Below, in pieces: positions 1 through 7,081 of a stretch of DNA of 64,000 bases. Below the pieces are notes generated by a model. That model was not told the DNA's origin. It did not search any database and saw only the letters and a list, made by a program, of their open reading frames with translations. The stretch spans positions 1-64,000 of the forward strand of contig JAFGGN010000135.1 of the NCBI GenBank assembly GCA_016930535.1, read 5' to 3'. This stretch comes from a bacterium. Its GTDB lineage: Bacteria > Zhuqueibacterota > QNDG01 > JAFGCO01. Position numbers and translations under genes: made by a program. Numbering within the stretch: position 1 is the first letter of the stretch; each line of letters begins with the position of its first letter.

Positions 1-137
1 GGGAGAAGAGAATCGGAGAGACGGAGAAAAAGACTAAAGAGGTCATCGGGTCTTAGAGTCGTTGCGTCATTGAGTCGTGAGGCGGAGCATAAAACGGGGA
101 GAAGAGAGTCGGAGAGACGGAGAAAAAGACTAAAGAG
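1..137. repeat. 41-bp direct repeat, two copies
   Basis: Copy one is 1-41 and copy two is 97-137; they differ at one base (position 12 of the unit). They are separated by a 55-bp spacer that itself contains GAGTCGTTGCGTCATTGAGTCG-like short repeats. The unit is a purine-rich run built around GGAGAGACGGAGAAA. Similar tracts recur at about 281-312 and 21758-21790, and on the opposite strand at about 51915-51950. Confidence 0.8.
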
Positions 138-166
138 ACAAGACCAAAGATCAAAGATAAAAAAAA

Positions 167-270
167 GCCCCGTAGGGGCGACATATTTATAGCCTTGAAG
201 ATGTAAAATATAATCTTAGTCCCGTAGGGACGTAATATTTGTAGAAGCCGTGGGGGCGTAATATTTGCAG
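167..270. repeat. CCCGTAGGG palindromic repeat cluster, locus 1
   Basis: Three related units of about 25 bp, at 167-192, 220-244 and 246-270. Each has a G/C-rich self-complementary core (GCCCCGTAGGGGC, TCCCGTAGGGA, or the degenerate GCCGTGGGGGC) followed by a CG-(A/T)-ATATTT-(G/A)TAG tail. The first two units and the sequence between them (167-244, 78 bp) recur at 21831-21908 with the same 53-bp offset between cores. Function unknown; this resembles an extragenic palindromic repeat family. Confidence 0.8.
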
Positions 271-352
271 GTGAAACGGAGAAGAGAGAGACGGTGAAAC
301 GGAGAAAAGAAACAAATCCGGGTTTGGGGATAATCAGGCCCGAACATCGGGT

Positions 353-377
353 CCGATGATCGGGGCCCGATCATCGG
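353..377. promoter_or_regulatory. GC-rich palindrome upstream of DUF362 gene
   Basis: A 12-bp perfect inverted repeat (CCGATGATCGGG and CCCGATCATCGG) around a single central G, 31 bp before the ATG at 409. It could be an operator, a leader hairpin or part of the repeat island. No transcription evidence can be seen. Confidence 0.45.
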
Positions 378-408
378 GATCGGTATAATCGATTGATGGA
401 TTCTATTC

Positions 409-2811
409 ATGCATAAAAACACCCGTCTGAAACATCGGTCCGGTAAAGGCCGGATCGGATTTATTTTAACCGGAATTGTCTCTCTTCTGTGGTTCCTGAT
501 CCGTGTGGTGCCGAGACCCAGCCGCATGGCGTATCCGTGCCAGCGGGCTGCGGCTCCGGTTTCAGCGGCATTCCTGGTCTGGCTGTCGGGCCTGGTGGGT
601 GCACATGTACTGATGCGGAAATGGATCGCCGCGTTCAGGCGCACGCGTTCCCTGGCACCGGTCCTGATGCTGATTCTGATGGCATGCGTACTCTTCGGAT
701 TGTTCGTATTCCAGCCGGCACGGCCCGTGCGGGCCGGAATTGCTGAGACCTTCGTGCCCATCGACCCGCCGAATCAGCCCATGGGAACGCCCGGGGGCAT
801 CTTTCCGGGAAGGGTGGTCTGGATGCACGATCCGGCAGCGGTTTCGTGGGACGGCGTGCACGGCCACTGGTGGGACGGTCCGAATATCGATACGGAAAGG
901 GTCCGTGCCATGCTGTCGCGGTCCATTCAGAACCTGGCCGGCGAATCCACAGACAGTTCGGCCTGGGACGCCCTGTTCCGGTATTTCAACCGGAACAGGC
1001 GGAACATGGATTCCGGGTATCATATCGGCGAAACCATCGCAATCAAACTCAATCTCGTTCTCAATGACGCGCATTTCAGCGAAAACAACATGCCCTATCC
1101 GGCGCCCCAGCTCGTGCATGCGCTGCTTCGACAGCTCGTGAATACAGCAGGTGTCCCGCAGCCGAATATCGTACTCTATGATGCCACCTCGAAAATCCCC
1201 ATGAATATTTTTACTTTATGCAAGGCGGATTTCCCGGACGTCCGTTTTGTCGATTGGGAAGGCGGGGACGGCCGGGAAAAATATGTCCGGGACACTTCCG
1301 TTCAGGTTCACTGGTCACAACAGCTGACGCTCGAGGCCAAGGGCGGTAATCCCGCATATCTGGTTTCATGTCTCACCCACGCGGATTATGTCATCAATCT
1401 GGGCAATTTGAAGGGACATGATCTGGCCGGGATTACACTGTGCGCCAAGAACCATTTCGGATCCCTTTCCGCGGATTATCAGGGCCAGCCGCATCAGCAG
1501 GCGCCTCAGGCTGCGGGTGTGCATCCCTACATATCCGTTCATGATATCGATTTCGGAGATCCGGACTGGATTTTTTCAGGCAGGGCCATGAATACGTATA
1601 CACCGCTTGTGGACCTGATGGGGCATGAACATGCGGGCCTCAAGACACTGCTTTTTCTGGTTGATGGTTTGTACGCGGCACAATCCCAGACAGGGGAGAT
1701 CGACGACACACAGCGCTGGCAGTCCGCTCCGTTCAACGGTCACTGGACGGCCAGCCTGTTCGCCTCGCAGGACGGCGTTGCCCTGGAATCCGTGTGCCTG
1801 GACCTGATGCGGAACGAGCCCGCAATGACACGGGTTTACGGCAATGTGGACAACTATCTCCACGAAGCGGCGCTTGCGGACCAGCCGCCGTCCGGCACGT
1901 TTTACGATCCCGAAGGGGACGGCACGGGACTCGCGAGCCTGGGCGTCCACGAGCACTGGAACAATGCGGCGGACAGGCAGTACAGCGGCAATCTCGGAAC
2001 CGGTGCGGGCATCGAGCTGCTGGAGAATCCCGGACCGTTCGTGAAACAGTTTCAGCTGACCGTCGTTTCGGAGTATGGATCGGTCACAGGTCCGGGAACA
2101 TATACCGAAGGATCCAATGTCGGGGTATCCATTACTTCGACTGTCATGGATCTGGAACCCGGTGTCCGCGCGGTGTTCTCCGGCTGGACCGGAACAGGTG
2201 AAGGCGCCTATACGGGAAGTGATTCCGTGTTCCATGTGATTCTCCATCAGGATATCTATGAGACGGCCGTATGGAAAACAGAAGTGTTTCTGGCCCTCTC
2301 GGCATTGCCCGGGTCAGGCGGCACCGTGCAGCCTCCGCCACCGGGTACCTGGGTTGAAACGGACACACCGGTTCAGATATCCGCGACACCTGCGACGGGT
2401 TATACATGGTCGGGCTGGACCGGTGATACCACGGGTGTCGGGACCGTTTTGGAGTTGACACCGCAACATCCCATGAGTATCGCAGCCCTGTTTACACCGG
2501 ATCAGACCGGCGTGAAAGCTCCGGGAAATCCGCTGTCATACAGCCTCGGACAAAACTTCCCCAATCCGTTCAATCCAGTGACCTGCATCGAATTCTCGAT
2601 CCCGGTGTCGGGAACCGTGCATATCGAGATCTTCGACATGAGCGGAAGAATGATCCGGACCCTGCTTCATCGCGATCAGGTTCCCGGAACCTGCAGGATA
2701 GCGTGGAACGGCCTCGATGAGGGGGGGAATTCCGCGGCCAGCGGCACCTACGTCATCCGCATGCAATGCGGGGATTTCCGCCAGGAGCGAAAAGCCCTGC
2801 TGATCAGATAA
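409..2811 (+). CDS. DUF362 protein with T9SS-type sorting domain
   Basis: 800 residues. The N-terminus has three hydrophobic stretches (about 17-33, 50-65 and 80-100) with a PRPSRMAYPCQRAA segment between the first two. I recall a similar PSR-YPCQRAA pattern in other DUF362 proteins, which favours the ATG at 409 over the internal ATG at 613. Residues about 125-480 match the DUF362 type, including the NLKGHDLAGITLCAKNHFG segment. Residues about 545-695 hold two divergent InlB-type repeats (SGWTGTGEG, SGWTGDTTG). The last 90 residues form a Por-type sorting domain (QNFPNPFNPVT, then a tail ending in KALLIR). The biochemical role of DUF362 is unknown; some relatives carry Fe-S clusters, but no CxxC ferredoxin motif is visible here. 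The gene stands alone, with 188 bp before the next one. Confidence 0.75.
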   Translation: MHKNTRLKHRSGKGRIGFILTGIVSLLWFLIRVVPRPSRMAYPCQRAAAPVSAAFLVWLSGLVGAHVLMRKWIAAFRRTRSLAPVLMLILMACVLFGLFVFQPARPVRAGIAETFVPIDPPNQPMGTPGGIFPGRVVWMHDPAAVSWDGVHGHWWDGPNIDTERVRAMLSRSIQNLAGESTDSSAWDALFRYFNRNRRNMDSGYHIGETIAIKLNLVLNDAHFSENNMPYPAPQLVHALLRQLVNTAGVPQPNIVLYDATSKIPMNIFTLCKADFPDVRFVDWEGGDGREKYVRDTSVQVHWSQQLTLEAKGGNPAYLVSCLTHADYVINLGNLKGHDLAGITLCAKNHFGSLSADYQGQPHQQAPQAAGVHPYISVHDIDFGDPDWIFSGRAMNTYTPLVDLMGHEHAGLKTLLFLVDGLYAAQSQTGEIDDTQRWQSAPFNGHWTASLFASQDGVALESVCLDLMRNEPAMTRVYGNVDNYLHEAALADQPPSGTFYDPEGDGTGLASLGVHEHWNNAADRQYSGNLGTGAGIELLENPGPFVKQFQLTVVSEYGSVTGPGTYTEGSNVGVSITSTVMDLEPGVRAVFSGWTGTGEGAYTGSDSVFHVILHQDIYETAVWKTEVFLALSALPGSGGTVQPPPPGTWVETDTPVQISATPATGYTWSGWTGDTTGVGTVLELTPQHPMSIAALFTPDQTGVKAPGNPLSYSLGQNFPNPFNPVTCIEFSIPVSGTVHIEIFDMSGRMIRTLLHRDQVPGTCRIAWNGLDEGGNSAASGTYVIRMQCGDFRQERKALLIR

Positions 2812-2999
2812 CAGTTCCGGGATAAACCGGATATGGAGCTTTCGGAAGATGCCGGTGTCCATCAAGAATATCTTTTGTGAAATTCCCCTTTTTTTATTAC
2901 ATTTAACCTATCTCAGATTCATTAAAAGTAACCAGTTGAATTCAGCTGCCTTCAGGGGATCCTTCGTCAGGGAATGGTTCGGATAAGCGGAATTTTTTC

Positions 3000-3518
3000 A
3001 TGAACACGGTTCAAACGGAACAAGAGATCGCCCATGCTCTCAGAAACTCGGATAAGACCGCGCTGAAGGCGCTGTACACACAGTACTATGTTCCCATTAC
3101 TGAATTTCTTTTTTACCGTGTCAGAAACCGGGACGAAGCCGAGGATCTCGCCCAGGACACCTTCTTCAGACTTTGGCAGAGCCGCGATAAAATCAATCCT
3201 GATAAATCCCTGAAAAGTTATCTCTATCAGATCGCCAACAATCTTTTCATCGACCAGGTTCGGCGGAAAAAAATCGAGAGACGATACACGGAAGGGCAGT
3301 CCCGTGTTTCACCTCAGGGACCTGAAATTGAAACCGGCATCACCGTGCAGATGGCCATTGACCGGCTGCCTGAAAAACTGCGCACGGTTTTCATCCTGAG
3401 CCGGGCCGAAGGATTTTCTCACAAAGAAATTTCGGAAACCCTGAACATCTCGAGAAAAACCGCGGAGCACCGGATCTACCGGGCCCTGGAGCAGCTTCAA
3501 AAAGAATTAAAAGAGTAA
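3000..3518 (+). CDS. ECF RNA polymerase sigma-70 factor
   Basis: 172 residues, normal length for an ECF factor. Region 2 is visible as DEAEDLAQDTFFRLWQ (about 46-61) and SYLYQIANNLFIDQVRRKK. Region 4 has DRLPEKLRTVFILSRAEG, then the helix-turn-helix HKEISETLNISRKTAEHRI (about 140-160). The layout follows the Bacteroidota FecI-like group. It directs RNA polymerase to a small regulon, and is probably held inactive by the FecR-type protein encoded at 5949. The downstream secreted protein (3620), FecR (5949) and STN receptor (7082) are on the same strand, giving a sigma / effector / anti-sigma / receptor order. The target promoter motif cannot be deduced here. Confidence 0.9.
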   Translation: MNTVQTEQEIAHALRNSDKTALKALYTQYYVPITEFLFYRVRNRDEAEDLAQDTFFRLWQSRDKINPDKSLKSYLYQIANNLFIDQVRRKKIERRYTEGQSRVSPQGPEIETGITVQMAIDRLPEKLRTVFILSRAEGFSHKEISETLNISRKTAEHRIYRALEQLQKELKE

Positions 3519-3619
3519 AAAAAATTTGGGGAATTCGGGGATACTTCTTCGTATTAATCATGACGGAGCACAGTCGAAACATATTACGGAGGCAGTCCCG
3601 CACAGGTACTGCCGGCAGC

Positions 3620-5917
3620 ATGACCTTCCGTCCGGGAATCGTCCTGCTCATGATTTTCGCATTTCATTGTGCGGAATATGAGCATCACAATCCCGTGCAC
3701 ACAAATGAACGGACGGATGCGGAACTGCTGACCGGATACGTGCAAAAAGGGCCTTTTACACAGGGTGCTTCGGTTTTGGTCGCTTCGCTGAACGAAAGGT
3801 TCGAGATTTTCGACAGGGATTCGGGAGTTGTGATGGACAATACGGGATACTTCGAGCTGCCAAGGGACGAAGCCGCGCTGGTTCACCGTATCGTGGCGCA
3901 GGGGTATTCATATCATGAGGTTCTGGGTACGATGACGGAAACACCGCTGACACTCAGGGCCATTGTCACTCAAAACATGAAAGCAGGCAACGTGAACGTG
4001 CTCACCACACTGGCCCATGACCGCATTCAGAAACTGGTTTTGGAGGACGGTCTCGCCATCACGGATGCCGTATGCCGGGCCGAAACGGAAGTCATGTCCC
4101 TGTTCGGCATACAGGATGCATCGGTCTCCGGATTCTGCACGATGAATATCGCCCGGTCCGGCAACCGGAACGGTGCGCTGCTTGCCGCCTCGCTCCTTGT
4201 CCTGGGAGATACAACCGCACAGGCAGCCATGCAATTGATGACGGCCCTGTCGTCGGACCTGAAAGGGGACGGTATTGTCAATGATTCCATCCTGGTCCGC
4301 CGGCTCGTCCGTCATGCGGAACGGCTGCATCCGGCTGAAATCAGGCAGCATCTCGGGAGTTACTACGAAAATTTAAACATGACTTATATAATCGCGCCCT
4401 TTGAATTGTATGCCATGAGACTGCTTCCGTTTCATGTGATCTCGGTTCTTCCCGGGCCCGGTGAATCGGATCAGGCCGTGGAATCCGTGATCCTGATGGA
4501 TTTCAACAAAGCGGTTCATCCGGCCATGTCCGGTCCGGGCTGGGTTTCGGTGAGCGGACCGGATCAGGAAATCACGGGCTCCCTGCTTATCGAGAACGGG
4601 TCCCGGCTCGTTTTTGTACCCGGGGCGCCGCTTCCCTATGAAACGGATATTACCGTGCTGCTCGGACCCGGATTTATGGCCGAGGATTCCACGGCTCTCG
4701 GCATACCGTACTCATGGACATTCGCATCGCAGAAAGCGCCCCTTCCCCCGGGACTGCCGGATGCATTGTCTTTTGGGGAACCTTATGGTGCAGGATCCCT
4801 GACGATCAGCAATTCGGGAGGGGATACGCTGTTCTGGGAACTGACATCGACCCGGTCCTGGCTGCAGCCGGATCCGGCACAGGGATGGTGCACGGACATG
4901 TCCACCCAGGTCCTGGTTTCCGTGGATACGTCGGGTCTCGAACCGGGCACACATGCAGGCAGTCTTTACCTGAAATCCAACGGCGGCGACGATTCTGTCG
5001 CGGTCACACTCGTCATTCCGGCATATCCTGAAATTTCACTTTCAGGACCGGATACCCTGGATTTCGGGATCCGCGATTCGAGCCGCAGCCTGGAAATCCG
5101 GAATTCGGGAACAGGGATCCTGGTATGGCAAACGGAACCGGATGCGGAGTGGCTCTCGGTCGATCCGCCGAACGGGCAAACGGGCCGCACCGCTGAATCC
5201 ATCCAGGTCACGATAGACCGCAATCTGATGTCCGGGGGATATTACGCCGGCCATATCGTTTTTACATCCAACGGAGGAAACGATACGCTGACCGTTTTCG
5301 CGGAGGCTCCGTATAAACTTGAAATCCGGCCCGATGCATCGGAAAGCCGCGATGCGTCCGTATGCAGCCTGCCGTGCACCATCAGTCAGACCATCATGAA
5401 CAGTCCATGTCAGGACTCCAATCTGGACAGCCTGACGGTGCTCAGGCTTGAATCGTGGACCTATTCGGGGTATCAGGGGCATTATCGCAGTTTTCTGGGA
5501 TTCGATTTGTCCATGCTCGATGCGGACGCGGTGGTGGACAGCGCCGTACTTGCGCTCTATTTTCCGGATGAGCCGGAAGCGGGTCATGCGGGCGACAATG
5601 GATACATCGTACACCGGGTGATCGCGGACTGGAATGCAGCAACGGTTACCTGGGCCAATCAGCCGGCCGTGGCCGGCGGAATGTCCGCCACAGACCGGGT
5701 CGTCGTACCCGAGAGTGTGAGTGAGACACAGGATTACCGGATCGATGTCACGGACATGGTCCGGTTCTGGCAGGCCGGTCCGGCGCAGAATTTCGGCATG
5801 CGCCTGTCCCTGAACAACGAAACCTTCTACCGCCGTGTTTCCGTGGCCTCAAGCGATGCGGCCGATGAGAACAGGCGTCCCAAACTGACCGTGTATTACC
5901 GGGAAACGGTCCCATGA
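3620..5917 (+). CDS. Exported BACON/DNRLRE surface protein
   Basis: 765 residues from the ATG at 3620, which starts directly at a hydrophobic export signal (MTFRPGIVLLMIFAFHC). An in-frame ATG at 3560 would add 20 polar residues. The Cys after FAFH could be a lipidation site, but His at -1 is not a canonical lipobox. An N-terminal region of unknown fold (about 30-280) is followed by an Ig-like segment. Two BACON-like repeats come next (SLTISNSGGDTLFWEL and SLEIRNSGTGILVWQT, about 395-590). The C-terminus is a DNRLRE-type domain (SFLGFDLSMLDADAVVDSAV, then DWNAATVTWANQP). BACON and DNRLRE domains usually occur on surface proteins, some carbohydrate-linked. Its place between sigma and FecR genes suggests it belongs to the signalling unit. 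Substrate unknown. Confidence 0.7.
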   Translation: MTFRPGIVLLMIFAFHCAEYEHHNPVHTNERTDAELLTGYVQKGPFTQGASVLVASLNERFEIFDRDSGVVMDNTGYFELPRDEAALVHRIVAQGYSYHEVLGTMTETPLTLRAIVTQNMKAGNVNVLTTLAHDRIQKLVLEDGLAITDAVCRAETEVMSLFGIQDASVSGFCTMNIARSGNRNGALLAASLLVLGDTTAQAAMQLMTALSSDLKGDGIVNDSILVRRLVRHAERLHPAEIRQHLGSYYENLNMTYIIAPFELYAMRLLPFHVISVLPGPGESDQAVESVILMDFNKAVHPAMSGPGWVSVSGPDQEITGSLLIENGSRLVFVPGAPLPYETDITVLLGPGFMAEDSTALGIPYSWTFASQKAPLPPGLPDALSFGEPYGAGSLTISNSGGDTLFWELTSTRSWLQPDPAQGWCTDMSTQVLVSVDTSGLEPGTHAGSLYLKSNGGDDSVAVTLVIPAYPEISLSGPDTLDFGIRDSSRSLEIRNSGTGILVWQTEPDAEWLSVDPPNGQTGRTAESIQVTIDRNLMSGGYYAGHIVFTSNGGNDTLTVFAEAPYKLEIRPDASESRDASVCSLPCTISQTIMNSPCQDSNLDSLTVLRLESWTYSGYQGHYRSFLGFDLSMLDADAVVDSAVLALYFPDEPEAGHAGDNGYIVHRVIADWNAATVTWANQPAVAGGMSATDRVVVPESVSETQDYRIDVTDMVRFWQAGPAQNFGMRLSLNNETFYRRVSVASSDAADENRRPKLTVYYRETVP

Positions 5918-5948
5918 CAACCAAAGACCAAGCGGGGGTATTTTGTTT

Positions 5949-7001
5949 ATGATTTCAGGAAAAATGAAAAAATTATGCGTACGGGCCTTGCGCCGGGAAC
6001 TGACAGCCGTCGAGAAAGAGGCATTCGAAGGCTGGCTCGGCGCCGGACCGGAAAACCGGGCCTATTATGAATCGCTCAGGTCCGTGTGGTCCGGCAGCGC
6101 CTATCCCGTACTCGACGATATCGATGTGGAATCACGGTGGATAGAATTCGAATCCAGATACGATCTGGATGAAACAAAAAGACCGGAACGCCCCCCGGTC
6201 CGAGTGAGACCGGCACGCACCGTATTCCGCTTCGGCGGTTCAAAATGGATGCCCGCAACCGGATTCGCCTTTGCCCTGGTTCTGATCACCATGATCGGCA
6301 TTCAGCAGCACTGGTTCCGGCAACCACGCGTGATACGCATGCAGGCATTTACGCAGAATGCCGAAACCATGCAGGTGGCATTGGAAGACGGAACAATCGT
6401 GCATCTGAATCATGCCAGCCGGATCGAATATCTGCAGCCGTTTTCCGATACCCTGCGATGTGTGAAGCTGCAGGGAGAAGCCTTTTTCGAAGTCAGTAAA
6501 GGCAAGGTGCCTTTTGAAGTCATTACGGATCAGGCTTCGGTCCGTGTTCTGGGCACGAGGTTCAATGTCTGGTCAAGGCAGAGCAGGACGCGGCTGATGG
6601 TGACCGAGGGCCTGGTGCGGTTTTCCGGCGAGGCCCGCTCTGCAAAACCGGTGCTGGTGGAAAGGGGACAGCTCAGTCAGGTGACGGCCCGGTCCGGACC
6701 TGAGGCTGCCCGGGATTTTCCCATGGATTCCTCTTCCGTCACACCGGCCTGGATGCGCGGCCTGCTGGAATTTGTCCGCATGCCCATGGAAGAAATCGTG
6801 TGTGAGCTGGGCTGTTATTATGATACGCAAATCGAGATCCGGGATCCGGTTCTCGCAAAGCGCTCCGTCACAGCGAGTTATCAGAACGAGCCGCTGGAAA
6901 CCGTGCTGAAATCGCTGGCGCTGACGCTTCACATGCGCGTTGAAAAAACCGGTAACGGGTATGTGCTTTCGCCCGGGGATGAATCGCGGAAGCGGCCGTA
7001 A
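5949..7001 (+). CDS. FecR-family anti-sigma factor (DUF4974)
   Basis: 350 residues from the ATG at 5949, which has GCGGGGG about 10 bases upstream; a TTG at 5943 is also in frame. A cytoplasmic N-terminal helical part (RRELTAVEKEAFEGWLGAGPE) would bind the sigma factor. A single membrane span follows (about 98-118, GFAFALVLITMIGI). The periplasmic FecR domain (about 130-235) includes DGTIVHLNHASRIEY and VLGTRFNVWS, and the DUF4974 domain (about 270-342) includes LLEFVRMPMEEIVCELGCYY. In this family the protein relays a signal from an outer-membrane receptor to the ECF factor. The genes on either side supply both partners. Confidence 0.92.
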   Translation: MISGKMKKLCVRALRRELTAVEKEAFEGWLGAGPENRAYYESLRSVWSGSAYPVLDDIDVESRWIEFESRYDLDETKRPERPPVRVRPARTVFRFGGSKWMPATGFAFALVLITMIGIQQHWFRQPRVIRMQAFTQNAETMQVALEDGTIVHLNHASRIEYLQPFSDTLRCVKLQGEAFFEVSKGKVPFEVITDQASVRVLGTRFNVWSRQSRTRLMVTEGLVRFSGEARSAKPVLVERGQLSQVTARSGPEAARDFPMDSSSVTPAWMRGLLEFVRMPMEEIVCELGCYYDTQIEIRDPVLAKRSVTASYQNEPLETVLKSLALTLHMRVEKTGNGYVLSPGDESRKRP

Positions 7002-7081
7002 TTCAGCGGCCTTTGCGTCAACGGCGTTCCGGACGCTTCGAACCAGGCGTCCGTGTTTTATCAAACATCCGGACGGCAGAT

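Larger units (their letters stand above)
1..408. repeat. Repeat-rich intergenic region
   Basis: No credible gene. Purine-rich AGACGGAGAAA / AAAGA tracts fill about 1-165. A 41-bp direct repeat is present at 1-41 and 97-137 with one mismatch that I can see. Palindromic CCCGTAGGG elements follow at about 167-270, and a GC-rich palindrome at 353-377 precedes the first gene. The antisense reading frame over this stretch has low-complexity composition and is not a gene. Confidence 0.8.

Noticed and set aside
167..270. Possible CRISPR array
   Set aside because: The three units are degenerate and unevenly spaced (53 then 26 bp), the inter-unit text recurs at locus 2 instead of being unique, and no cas gene is present.
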